A DNA stretch of 21,641 bases from an uncultured Peptococcaceae bacterium (GCA_910585405.1 CAJUDO010000042.1:1-21641); one strand, 5' to 3'; counted from the first letter of the stretch, positions 14,289 to 21,641 are shown. Numbers and translations: made by a program. Notes: a model not told the origin generated them from the sequence alone.

Positions 14289-15197
14289 TTAATCCTCTAA
14301 CTTTTTGAAATGCGATAAAATCGTATCAATAACTAGTTGTTCTTTCACTGTAGATGGTTTACGAGGATACAAAAGGGCATATTCTTCTGGATAATAATGA
14401 TCCTTTATAGGGAGCGCATGAATTACATTACTCGTACAATAAATATTATGCTTTAATATTGCCGGAAGAATAGAAAAACAATCACTGGTAGTTAGCTTCT
14501 TTAAAATATACATCTGATTATCAAAATAGAGTGTGTTCCTTCCAAAGATTTTTTGATGCTCAAACTTAGAAATAGGTTGATACGAGATTGCTATACCAGT
14601 AAAGCTTTCTAATTCCTCAATCGTACAACAATCTTTTTCATATAATGGATTTTTTTGACCAACGAAAACAATCCATTCATCACGATAAAGGGTCTGCATC
14701 ATGTAGCCCAGATTATCAGCAAAAGTCTGGATAAGACTTTTTTCAGATAAGAGATAAGCTTGTATTGCGAAATTCACACTATTTTCAAGAAGGCTATTTT
14801 CCACATCGTGGATAGATCCTTCCTCCACAATCAGATTAATGGAAGCGTCCGTATCCAAAATATCAATCACAATAGAATCAAGAATAGAATTATAAACAGA
14901 CTTCACACTACTCAATTTTAAAGATATTCTCTCTGGCACAACGGAGTTATTGGCAATTGCCTTCCAATTATTCTCAATTCTCAAAATTTCTTTTGCATCA
15001 TTCAGAAAAAGAATCCCATTTTCCGTCAAAGATAGACCTTGTCTATTACGAATAAATAGCTTATAACCCAATTCGTTCTCAATCGTATCTAAAGCCGCGA
15101 CTAAAGCAGAAGGCGTAAGATGCAAAATTTTTGAGGCTTTATTAATTGAGCCATATTTTGAGGCTTGTATAAAATAATTCAGATGGTTAAAATTCAT
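14289..15197 (-). CDS. LysR-family regulator, likely controlling the glycyl radical operon (302 aa)
   Basis: The helix-turn-helix domain is clear at residues 1-60: MNFNHLNYFIQASKYGSINK, then ILHLTPSALVAALDTIENEL, then KLFIRNRQGLSLTENG. The effector-binding half is AT-rich and diverged. ATG 15197 follows AGAAAGGGAT at good spacing; an in-frame GTG nine codons upstream at 15224 is less likely. It is transcribed divergently from the SLC13-like transporter / glycyl radical enzyme / amidohydrolase operon across a 330-bp gap that contains several inverted repeats. That is the classic arrangement of a LysR activator and its target operon. The inducer is probably the operon's substrate or product. 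Confidence 0.88.
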   Translation of the reverse strand: MNFNHLNYFIQASKYGSINKASKILHLTPSALVAALDTIENELGYKLFIRNRQGLSLTENGILFLNDAKEILRIENNWKAIANNSVVPERISLKLSSVKSVYNSILDSIVIDILDTDASINLIVEEGSIHDVENSLLENSVNFAIQAYLLSEKSLIQTFADNLGYMMQTLYRDEWIVFVGQKNPLYEKDCCTIEELESFTGIAISYQPISKFEHQKIFGRNTLYFDNQMYILKKLTTSDCFSILPAILKHNIYCTSNVIHALPIKDHYYPEEYALLYPRKPSTVKEQLVIDTILSHFKKLED

Positions 15198-15298
15198 GAA
15201 AATATCCCTTTCTACACTGAGCACTTGCAGTATAAACAGAATATGAAATATGCTATATCCTTACCATTTTTTTACGATTATAAATTCTATATAAATTT

Positions 15299-15346
15299 AG
15301 TATACAATATAAGGTTTTATGAAATCAAGTATACAAAAATATTGTA
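15299..15346. promoter_or_regulatory. candidate LysR binding sites upstream of the transporter
   Basis: AGTATACAA occurs at 15299-15307 and again at 15328-15336 (29 bp apart). TACAATAT (15303-15310) and ATATTGTA (15339-15346) form an inverted repeat around a 28-base spacer. The second half overlaps the -35 of the promoter at 15342-15370, the position expected for LysR activation. GTATAC motifs also flank the other LysR genes. This is inference from pattern. Confidence 0.4.
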
Positions 15347-15370
15347 AACAGTTTTAAGAAAAAATATATA
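15342..15370 (+). promoter_or_regulatory. promoter candidate for the SLC13/GRE/amidohydrolase operon
   Basis: -35 TTGTAA (15342-15347) and -10 TATATA (15365-15370) are spaced 17 bp. A weak -35 would fit a promoter needing a LysR activator. The leader would be about 150 nt and contains the inverted repeats at 15419-15476. Confidence 0.4.
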
Positions 15371-15418
15371 TAAAATTATTGAAAAAGCAGTTAAATAAAC
15401 CGATATATTCAAGAAGAA

Positions 15419-15476
15419 ACTTTTATGTAAAAATAAAAGTGTACTTTATCGTGATGTAGCGCTACAAAAGATAAAG
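15419..15476 (+). promoter_or_regulatory. two nested inverted repeats in the operon leader
   Basis: ACTTTTAT and ATAAAAGT form an inverted repeat at 15419-15440. Next to it is a perfect 12-bp palindrome TGTAGCGCTACA (15455-15466), flanked by CTTTATC (15444-15450) and GATAAAG (15470-15476), which also pair. The second structure is GC-richer than its surroundings and could be an operator for a dimeric regulator or an RNA hairpin. Confidence 0.45.
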
Positions 15477-15527
15477 CTAGCAAAGTATTAAGACTCATTG
15501 AAAAAAAAGAAAGGAAGTGTTTGTTTC

Positions 15528-16973
15528 ATGCGTACTAAAAGTTTTGCTGACTTAAAACCAATCATCTTCAAAATCATTGTACTGGCATTTATGTTTGGTT
15601 TTGGTTTTTTACCTTCTATTGGTCAAATGACTCCTTTAGGAATGCGTGTATTCGGAATTTTTTTTGGCTCCATCTTTGGATGGGTCGCAGTTAGTTTAAT
15701 TTGGACTAGCTGTGTTGGCGTAGTTGCATTAGGACTTTGTGCATATAATTCATTAGGAGACACTTTCGCAGCCGTATATGGCTCTCAGACAGCTGTTATG
15801 CTATTGTGCTGTATCTTCGCTTGTGCACTGATCGCCAAAACAGATTTAGCTAGTGTAATTGTACAGGCTTTAACGAGTCTGAAAATAGCCCAGAAGGATC
15901 CTTTCATTATGTCATTCTTTGTGTTTCTATCAGCATGGATTATTGGAACCTTATCTCATTGTCTAGTAGCTGGCTTACTATTGCTAAGTATCTATGATAA
16001 TATGTCTGCAAAAGGTGGCGTACCAAAACAGCATCCAACTAATTCTTATTGGGCAACTGGAATTTCTATTGCTGCCACTTTTGGAGATTTGACCTTTCCA
16101 TTTAGACCGGTAGCATATGCAATTCTAGGAACATATACCGCTTTTACAGGGCAAGCGGTGCCATTTATTCAGTATGAAGCAATTGTATTACCGTTTCTAT
16201 TTTTAATCTTAATTACTTATGTTCTATTAGGCAAATACGTTTTACGGGTAGATATGCATTTCTTTAACAATACTGCATTGTTTCAGCAAACTACCAAAGC
16301 AACCAAAAAACAAAAGACAGCCTTAATATTTTTAGGTCTAATGCTCATTGCTATGTTCTTGCCAAGTCTGTTCGGCACAGGAACAAGTATTCTTGATGTA
16401 TTTATGAATAAATTAGGGTTGGGAGGCATTGCCCTTATTTGCATTGCAGTCATGATGTTCTGGCAGGTAGAAGGAAAACCACTAATGGATTTGCAGGAAC
16501 TCAGTTCAGAATTTCAATGGGGGCCATATTTGTGTATTAGTTATTTAATGCCTTTAGCTAGTACAATTAGCAGCGACGCATCTGGAATTACCGCTACATT
16601 AAATGGCTGGTTCGAACCATTCTTAAGTGTTCTCTCTCCCATGGTATTTTTAAGTGTTGTTATTTTGCTTGTAATTTTAATGACTAATGTAATTAACAAC
16701 ATGGTGGCAGCAATGATTTTTATCACGATTTTGTATTCCTTAGAACCGACCTTAGGTACATCCCTAAACTTTACAGCTGCCACATTAGCTATCATGTTAG
16801 GTGCATATTTTGCATGCTTAACACCGGCTGCAAATCCTTTAATGGCATATATCTTTACATTAAAAGGTTTGATACGAATTAAAAGTCAGTTTATGTACGG
16901 AGCAATTAGTTGTATTTTGATGTATATCTTAACCTTATGCGTGTTTTATCCGCTTGCAGCAAGAATTTTTTGA
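15528..16973 (+). CDS. SLC13/DASS-like anion transporter (481 aa)
   Basis: This is a polytopic permease with about 11-12 membrane spans and the look of the ion-transporter superfamily: the start MTPLGMRVFGIFFGSIFGW, then the AVMLLCCIFACALIAKTDLA block, and a late LGAYFACLTPAANPLMAYIF segment typical of DASS and CitM-like carriers. Such proteins import small dicarboxylates, citrate, sulfate or organic anions with sodium. The frame runs further upstream to a TTG, but ATG 15528 follows GAAAGGAAG by about 10 bases and is preferred. It is the first gene of the operon, 47 bases before the glycyl radical enzyme, so it probably brings in that enzyme's substrate. The exact substrate is unknown. Confidence 0.75.
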   Translation: MRTKSFADLKPIIFKIIVLAFMFGFGFLPSIGQMTPLGMRVFGIFFGSIFGWVAVSLIWTSCVGVVALGLCAYNSLGDTFAAVYGSQTAVMLLCCIFACALIAKTDLASVIVQALTSLKIAQKDPFIMSFFVFLSAWIIGTLSHCLVAGLLLLSIYDNMSAKGGVPKQHPTNSYWATGISIAATFGDLTFPFRPVAYAILGTYTAFTGQAVPFIQYEAIVLPFLFLILITYVLLGKYVLRVDMHFFNNTALFQQTTKATKKQKTALIFLGLMLIAMFLPSLFGTGTSILDVFMNKLGLGGIALICIAVMMFWQVEGKPLMDLQELSSEFQWGPYLCISYLMPLASTISSDASGITATLNGWFEPFLSVLSPMVFLSVVILLVILMTNVINNMVAAMIFITILYSLEPTLGTSLNFTAATLAIMLGAYFACLTPAANPLMAYIFTLKGLIRIKSQFMYGAISCILMYILTLCVFYPLAARIF

Positions 16974-17020
16974 TCAATGCCCCGCACAAAAAATAATTAT
17001 ACAAATTGGAGTGATATATT

Positions 17021-19501
17021 ATGACTTGTTGTTTTACCCCTCAGGAAAAAAGAATTATGGACAAGAACAATGGAGATTTGGGGTTCCGTGAAGGACGAGA
17101 AAGAGTTTATAAAATACTGGACCGATTCCAAGGGAAAAAACCTGTTGTGGATATTGAACGTGCTGTATATTTTACGGAGTCCATGAAGCAAACGGAAGGA
17201 AAAATCCTTGTGCTACGTTGGGCATTAGCAATGAAAAATGTCGCTGAAAAAATGACAGTGTATATTGATGAAGACAATCTTCTGGCAGGGCGCGGAGGGA
17301 AAGCTGCCCGATATGGAATAATGTATCCCGAATTGTGCGGCAATGTGATTGAGCAAACGCTGGATAGTATTTCTGGACGAGAAGGCTCTGCCTTTGATGT
17401 ATTAGAGGAAGACAGAGAAGTACTGCGCAGAGATATCGCACCATATTGGAAAGACAAAGCCTTTTTCGATGACTTTGTACGATCACTTCCGGAAGAAACA
17501 TTAAGGATTAGCTATGATCCTCAAAATCCTACGCAAGTGCGTAATATTGTAAATGAAACAATGACACTACGCGGTTCTCTACAATGGGTGCCAGATTATG
17601 AGAAAGCAATTTCAAAAGGTTTCAAAGCGATTAAAGAAGAAGCACAAGAAAAATTAAACCAGATGAATCAAATGGAGTATGATGTTTACGGAGAGAAAAG
17701 ACAGTTTTTAGAAGCTGTTGTCATTGAATGTGACGCGATTATTTTATGGGCGCACCGTCATGCAGAAGAAGCATTACGACTGGCAGAGCAAACTGAAAAT
17801 ATTATTAGAAAACAAGAGCTTTTAGATATTGCTGAACGCTGTAAACGGGTTCCCGAATATCCAGCCCGTAATTTTGCTGAAGCAGTGCAAGCCCATTGGT
17901 TTACCGCACTGTTTCACCGGTTAGAAATCAGTACAGGCAGCGTGGTTTCCAATGGCCGTATGGACCAGTTTTTGTATCCATACTATAAACAGGATATTCA
18001 AAATGGAACATTAACAGAAAAAGAAGCAACTGAGCTTTTGGAATGCTTATGGGTAACAATGGCACAAAGTATGGATTTAAAATTTGCTGCGGCAGCCGGA
18101 ACTATGTTGGATGGATATGCACATTGGGAAGCTGTGACAATCGGCGGCCAGACTTGTACTGGACAAGATGCAACAAATGAATTGACTTATTTAATGCTGA
18201 AATCAAAACAAGAATTCACATTGGACTACCCAGATTTATCGGCCAGAGTTCATAAACGTTCTCCTGAAAAATATTTGCGTGAGATTGTAAAAACGATTAA
18301 AGAAGGATCTGGTTATCCAAAACTATTCAATGATGAAGAAATTATTCTGAATCTAGTGTCAAAAGGAGCACCATTGGAAGATGCCTTTAATTATGCGGCA
18401 TCAGGTTGTTCAGAAGTTCGTATGCCCAATCGGGAAACCTTTACTTGCGGAGATTCTTATGTCAGCTTGGTGGCACCATTAGAATTAGTGTTATATAATG
18501 GAAAAACTTTTGCAACAGGTGAGGAAATAGTCGGCTTAAAAACCGGTGAATTGACGCAGTTCCCAACATGGGATGCTTTTTTGGATGCTTATACTGACCA
18601 ATTAAATAATTTGTTCCGGCATATGCTTGTTCACACTTATTGGGGAATCGAATTGCGGGACAAACATTATGCCTCTCCATTAAGCTCCTGCCTGCACGAT
18701 TTGTGCATGGACAGCTGCAAAGATCTGCATAGTAAAAAGATTCCAGGCGGTATTGATATCGGTTTCTTCGATGTAATCGGTTATGCAACAGCCACAGATT
18801 CATTAGCAGCAATAAAGAAACTGGTGTATGATGAAAAAATCTATTCCCTAGAAGAAATTGTGAGCGCATTGAAAACAAATTTTGAGGGGAATGAAATTAT
18901 GCGGCAAAGAATGCTTCATGCACCCAAATACGGAAATAATGATGCTTACGCAGACGATATTGCAAGAAAAATTGAAAATCTTTGTACTGAATATGCCAGG
19001 AAAGCTTCTGATTTTCTTGAAATTCACCTTGATGCTCGAATGGTTCCTATCACCGCCCATGTCGCATTTGGTCATTCCACAGGAGCAACTCCAGATGGAA
19101 GAAAAGCAAGCGTAACATTATCTGATGGAGCTTCCGCCGCTCAAGGAGCTGACATAAACGGTCCTACGGCAGTTTTAATGTCTAATCACAATACGAAAGA
19201 TTATCGTTATAAGGAAAGAGCTGCGAGGTTATTGAATTTAAAATTTACTCCAAGCAGTTTGGAAGAAGAAGCTGGAATATGCGGCATGGTTAACTTTATT
19301 CGAGCATGGTGTGATTTAGGACTTTGGTTTGTACAATTTAACGTAATTAATCCAGAAACGCTAAAAGCTGCACAATCAGAGCCAGAAAAATATCGCAATC
19401 TTATTGTCCGAGTTGCTGGTTATAGTGCATATTTTACAGCGCTTTCTAAAGGTGTGCAAGATGATATTATCTCTCGTACACAGCATAGCATCATTCGATA
19501 A
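17021..19501 (+). CDS. glycyl radical enzyme, C-x-E subgroup, substrate unknown (826 aa)
   Basis: This is an oxygen-sensitive pyruvate-formate-lyase superfamily protein. The glycyl radical loop is RVAGYSAYFTALSKG with Gly800 as the radical site. The thiyl cysteine is Cys463 in YAASGCSEVRMPN, followed by Glu465. This Cys-x-Glu arrangement is shared by diol, choline, hydroxyproline and sulfonate lyases and by arylacetate decarboxylases. It differs from the Cys-Cys pair of true pyruvate formate-lyase. The PFL-like domain runs from about residue 25 to 670, including GRMDQFLYPYY. GGAG lies about 10 bases before the ATG. No radical-SAM activase is encoded in the window, which is unusual because most such enzymes have it adjacent. 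The operon links it to an anion transporter and an amidohydrolase-fold protein, so the substrate is probably a small organic anion. Confidence 0.93.
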   Translation: MTCCFTPQEKRIMDKNNGDLGFREGRERVYKILDRFQGKKPVVDIERAVYFTESMKQTEGKILVLRWALAMKNVAEKMTVYIDEDNLLAGRGGKAARYGIMYPELCGNVIEQTLDSISGREGSAFDVLEEDREVLRRDIAPYWKDKAFFDDFVRSLPEETLRISYDPQNPTQVRNIVNETMTLRGSLQWVPDYEKAISKGFKAIKEEAQEKLNQMNQMEYDVYGEKRQFLEAVVIECDAIILWAHRHAEEALRLAEQTENIIRKQELLDIAERCKRVPEYPARNFAEAVQAHWFTALFHRLEISTGSVVSNGRMDQFLYPYYKQDIQNGTLTEKEATELLECLWVTMAQSMDLKFAAAAGTMLDGYAHWEAVTIGGQTCTGQDATNELTYLMLKSKQEFTLDYPDLSARVHKRSPEKYLREIVKTIKEGSGYPKLFNDEEIILNLVSKGAPLEDAFNYAASGCSEVRMPNRETFTCGDSYVSLVAPLELVLYNGKTFATGEEIVGLKTGELTQFPTWDAFLDAYTDQLNNLFRHMLVHTYWGIELRDKHYASPLSSCLHDLCMDSCKDLHSKKIPGGIDIGFFDVIGYATATDSLAAIKKLVYDEKIYSLEEIVSALKTNFEGNEIMRQRMLHAPKYGNNDAYADDIARKIENLCTEYARKASDFLEIHLDARMVPITAHVAFGHSTGATPDGRKASVTLSDGASAAQGADINGPTAVLMSNHNTKDYRYKERAARLLNLKFTPSSLEEEAGICGMVNFIRAWCDLGLWFVQFNVINPETLKAAQSEPEKYRNLIVRVAGYSAYFTALSKGVQDDIISRTQHSIIR

Positions 19502-19552
19502 TTTTCTTTTTTATGACTCAAGAGAATTGTAATATTATATAAGGAGCTCAGT

Positions 19553-20386
19553 ATGATAATTGACTTCAGATTTAGGCCAAATACAATTGATGTGTTGGAA
19601 AATTTTTATCGCGTTTTCGAAAAGGCCATAAATGCAATGGGAATGAGCAAAGCAGAATATCTGGCACAAGCGCAGACGATAGAAGAAATTGTCGACGGTT
19701 TGCAACGCAACCATGTCGTAAAAGCTGTTATTGTAGGAAGAGATATTGAAACAACTTTTTCTATCCCTAATAATAATGATGAGGTAAGGGCTTTTTGTGA
19801 ACAGTATCCAAACTTGTTTTGCGGATTTGTCGGTGCTGATCCGCATAAAGAGAAACATACAATCAAGGATATCACACACAGAATAAAAAATGAGGGATTT
19901 TCAGGAGTAGCTATAGACCCATTACATGCTCGTATTCAAGCAGACGATGAAAAGTATTATCCAATATATAGTGAATGCTGCAATTTAAATGTTCCTATTA
20001 TCATAACAGGAGGGCCCGCCAGATTCACAAAAAATACCCTTCTAAGAAACTGCCATCCAGAACAAATTGATAGAATTGCCAACGATTTTCCAGCACTTAA
20101 GATTGTTATAAGCCACGGCGCGTGGCCATTCGTCAATGAGATGATAGGGGTTTCCTATCGACACACGAACGTATACATGGAATTGTCTGAATATGAGTTA
20201 TTTCCACAAAGCAATTCCTATCTGGAAGCTGCAAATACCATCTTGAAGGAGCGGATACTTTTTGCAAGTGCACATCCTGGCGTAAACTATAAAAAAGCAA
20301 TCGCACTTTATGAAAAACTCCCTCTTCATGATGATGTAAGAGAGAATATTATGTGGAAAATGCAAAATCGTTTCTGGAAAAAGTGA
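19553..20386 (+). CDS. amidohydrolase-fold protein lacking canonical metal ligands (277 aa)
   Basis: The protein has the TIM-barrel layout of amidohydrolase family 2, whose members include decarboxylases, hydratases and lactonases. The alignment is visible from the N-terminal strand MIIDFRFRP, the VPIIITGGP strand, the IVISHGAWPF strand and the ILFASAHPG strand. The usual HxH of strand 1 is Arg6-x-Arg8. The strand-5 His is Thr152 and the strand-8 Asp is replaced (Ala240-His241). Only His188 is retained. It is therefore unlikely to bind the usual metal; it may be a metal-independent lyase or lactonase, or a binding or structural partner. AAGGAG precedes the ATG by 6 bases, and it lies 51 bases after the glycyl radical enzyme, so it probably acts on the product or holds the substrate. 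Confidence 0.8.
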   Translation: MIIDFRFRPNTIDVLENFYRVFEKAINAMGMSKAEYLAQAQTIEEIVDGLQRNHVVKAVIVGRDIETTFSIPNNNDEVRAFCEQYPNLFCGFVGADPHKEKHTIKDITHRIKNEGFSGVAIDPLHARIQADDEKYYPIYSECCNLNVPIIITGGPARFTKNTLLRNCHPEQIDRIANDFPALKIVISHGAWPFVNEMIGVSYRHTNVYMELSEYELFPQSNSYLEAANTILKERILFASAHPGVNYKKAIALYEKLPLHDDVRENIMWKMQNRFWKK

Positions 20387-20465
20387 CGCTTGTATAGCAC
20401 TAACAAAACTTCACTTTTCGTATGAATACAAAGACGATTCAGAACAATGCATATTAAAAAATAGC

Positions 20466-20527
20466 TGGGAGTACGGACAAAATCTTAGATTGATTCAGTA
20501 CAACTATTGGGTTTGTCAGTACTCCCA
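20466..20527. repeat. 62-bp element with 16-bp terminal inverted repeats
   Basis: TGGGAGTACGGACAAA (20466-20481) and TTTGTCAGTACTCCCA (20512-20527) are inverted repeats with 15 of 16 matching, separated by 30 bases. No U-tract follows, so it is a poor terminator for the upstream operon. It looks like a minimal transposon-derived (MITE-like) remnant or a solo pair of insertion-sequence ends. No clear target-site duplication is visible. Confidence 0.5.
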
Positions 20528-20581
20528 ATTTCAATTGCATAAAAAGGGCTCCCCCGAGTCATAATCCTGGCTTATAAAATA

Positions 20582-20998
20582 TTACCTTCCCTTATGCTTT
20601 GCTTTTTTCTTTTCTTGACGTAAAGCATATTGCTGCCTTCTTTCTATTTCCTTTTGTTCTTTCGTTTTTATCCTCTTTGCAGCTTTATTCTGGTCCCGTT
20701 GTAACTGCAGTACCTGCTGCGCTTTTGTGCCCATTCCCCTATCCTCTAATTGGCTGCTGATTTGGCGCTGCAAACGTTTTGGATTGATTTTGCGCTTCTC
20801 AATTTTTTCTGTTTTGATAGGCAACGTGAATCTCAGTTTATTCCAGTTCTGAAGTAAAAAACTATATACTTCATAGTCCTTTGGCTCCGCCCCAAAAGTA
20901 ATTTTGCAGACTTCATATGTTCCATTTCCAACCCGCTCATACAACCCAATCCAAAAGGGATCTTCAAACAAAATTGTAAAACTGCTTTTATAAACCAT
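20582..20998 (-). CDS. yjdF: YjdF family protein, DUF2992 (138 aa)
   Basis: The N-terminal half (FTILFEDPFWIGLYERVGNG, then KITFGAEPKDYEVYSFLLQN, then RFTLPIKTE) and the highly basic Lys/Gln/Arg-rich C-terminal tail ending EKKKAKHKGR match YjdF/DUF2992. The tail looks like an RNA-binding or disordered basic extension. In other Bacillota, yjdF is preceded by the yjdF riboswitch that senses azaaromatic compounds. No such leader is evident here; the gene is instead the second gene of an operon behind a PadR regulator, 5 bases after its stop codon and probably translationally coupled, with only a weak AGAGAG binding site. Its biochemical function is not established. Confidence 0.88.
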   Translation of the reverse strand: MVYKSSFTILFEDPFWIGLYERVGNGTYEVCKITFGAEPKDYEVYSFLLQNWNKLRFTLPIKTEKIEKRKINPKRLQRQISSQLEDRGMGTKAQQVLQLQRDQNKAAKRIKTKEQKEIERRQQYALRQEKKKAKHKGR

Positions 20999-21003
20999 AC
21001 TAT

Positions 21004-21528
21004 TCAGCTCTCTATATATTGACCTTGAAAATTGTCAAGCCATTCTAAAAGTGCCTGGTACAAGAGTTTCTGCTGCTCAAAAACCGTTTTTCCGCCCAGC
21101 GGAATCTCTGCGTATTCTGTCTCATATCCTTTTAAAATCTGAAGTGAAGTAACAATATTTTCTTGCAATTGCTCCAAGAGCTTCAGCCCTTCATTTCTTT
21201 CCACTTTACTTAGATTAGCTATCACCACATTAAAATCAAACTGCAAGGGAATTGGTTCGGTCGCATGCAGCGTCATAAGTTCTTCAAAATAAACTCTCCC
21301 CTCTTCTGTAATTGAGTAGATGGCCTTATCTGCATGTCTATTTCCTTTGACAATATTGCTCTGAAGATATCCCTTTTCCTGCAGCTGTAAAACTTTCCTA
21401 TAAATCGAAGGAACGCTTATTTTTGTCCATCTGGGAAAATGATGATACTCTATATCTTTTTGAATATCATAGGCACTTTGCGGTTTTTCTAAAACAATAC
21501 CAAGTATTGCTAAATCTATTGACGACAT
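21004..21528 (-). CDS. PadR-family transcriptional regulator (174 aa)
   Basis: The winged-helix DNA-binding domain is at residues 1-85: MSSIDLAILGIVLEKPQSAY, the SVPSIYRKVLQLQEKGYL recognition region, then KAIYSITEEGRVYFEELM. A C-terminal alpha-helical dimerisation domain (about 95-170) follows, as in PadR subfamily 1 proteins. The start at 21528 (ATG, 7 bases after AAGGGG) is preferred over an overlapping GTG one codon upstream. PadR repressors typically respond to phenolic or other aromatic compounds and autoregulate. Here the protein is first in an operon with yjdF, whose relatives are controlled by an aromatic-sensing riboswitch, so it is a likely substitute sensor. The operator candidate at 21551-21564 overlaps the promoter. 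Confidence 0.9.
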   Translation of the reverse strand: MSSIDLAILGIVLEKPQSAYDIQKDIEYHHFPRWTKISVPSIYRKVLQLQEKGYLQSNIVKGNRHADKAIYSITEEGRVYFEELMTLHATEPIPLQFDFNVVIANLSKVERNEGLKLLEQLQENIVTSLQILKGYETEYAEIPLGGKTVFEQQKLLYQALLEWLDNFQGQYIES

Positions 21529-21550
21529 CACATCACCCCTTCTCTTTTAC

Positions 21551-21564
21551 TATTATCAATAATA
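21551..21564 (-). promoter_or_regulatory. palindromic operator candidate over the padR -10
   Basis: TATTATCAATAATA is a perfect 6+6 inverted repeat with a 2-base centre and covers the -10 hexamer of the promoter at 21559-21587. Related ATTGA-type half sites lie upstream (ATCATCAATAG). A dimeric PadR bound here would block initiation, giving autorepression. It does not match the ATGT-N8-ACAT operator known for PadR. Confidence 0.45.
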
Positions 21565-21587
21565 CTATCATCAATAGCAAAAGTCAA
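21559..21587 (-). promoter_or_regulatory. promoter of the padR-yjdF operon
   Basis: On the minus strand, -35 TTGACT (21582-21587) and -10 TATTAT (21559-21564) are spaced 17 bp. The leader to the ATG at 21528 is about 25 nt. Confidence 0.6.
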
Positions 21588-21641
21588 TAAGGTATAATAA
21601 GTTGCGCAAATTCAGATAAGAAAAAGAGAGACATAGATTGC

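Noticed and set aside
17021..19501. Annotation of the glycyl radical enzyme as pyruvate formate-lyase
   Set aside because: True pyruvate formate-lyase has two adjacent active-site cysteines; this protein has a single Cys463 followed by Ser-Glu, the eliminase/decarboxylase pattern.
20466..20527. Rho-independent terminator of the GRE operon
   Set aside because: The stem has a 30-base loop and no U-tract on either side, so a transposon-derived repeat fits better, although termination is not excluded.

Overview
The window looks like chromosomal DNA of an anaerobic, low-to-mid GC member of the Bacillota; Clostridia and Negativicutes both remain possible. The signs are AGGAGG-like ribosome binding sites, a serine-type T-box leader, an ECF sigma/anti-sigma pair whose anti-sigma looks DUF4367-like, an OFA-family transporter, a glycyl radical enzyme, and two near-consensus Bacillus-type parS sites. 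The parS sites hint that the window may lie in the origin-proximal part of the chromosome. No tRNA, rRNA, CRISPR array or intact insertion sequence was seen.

Region 1 (1-4563, mostly minus strand) is an accessory block. An ECF sigma factor and a membrane anti-sigma factor overlap by 4 bp. Downstream are two small secreted proteins, two small membrane proteins and a short unknown protein. A 40-residue single-span membrane peptide is encoded upstream of the sigma gene with its own promoter. The sigma gene and the first secreted-protein gene share the same unusual promoter-like element, which suggests a small self-contained regulon.

Region 2 (4564-10022, plus strand) is metabolic. It starts with an OFA-type MFS transporter. 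Next comes a T-box controlled serine operon: serC, serA and a histidine-phosphatase protein that is probably the missing phosphoserine phosphatase. It ends at a bidirectional terminator.

Region 3 (10085-15197) holds a GltS-like sodium/glutamate symporter relative, convergent with the serine operon, and three LysR-type regulators. The first is divergent from the symporter. The third is divergent from the next operon.

Region 4 (15198-20386) is the most interesting part. A SLC13/DASS-like anion transporter, an 826-residue glycyl radical enzyme with Cys463-x-Glu465 and Gly800, and an amidohydrolase-fold protein form one operon. The amidohydrolase-like protein has lost nearly all canonical metal ligands. 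No activating enzyme is encoded in the window. The set reads as import of a small anion, radical cleavage or elimination, then processing of the product. The substrate is unknown.

Region 5 (20387-21641) holds a 62-bp element with near-perfect terminal inverted repeats and a minus-strand operon of a PadR-family regulator and a YjdF-family (DUF2992) protein. A perfect palindrome overlaps the -10 box of that operon's promoter.
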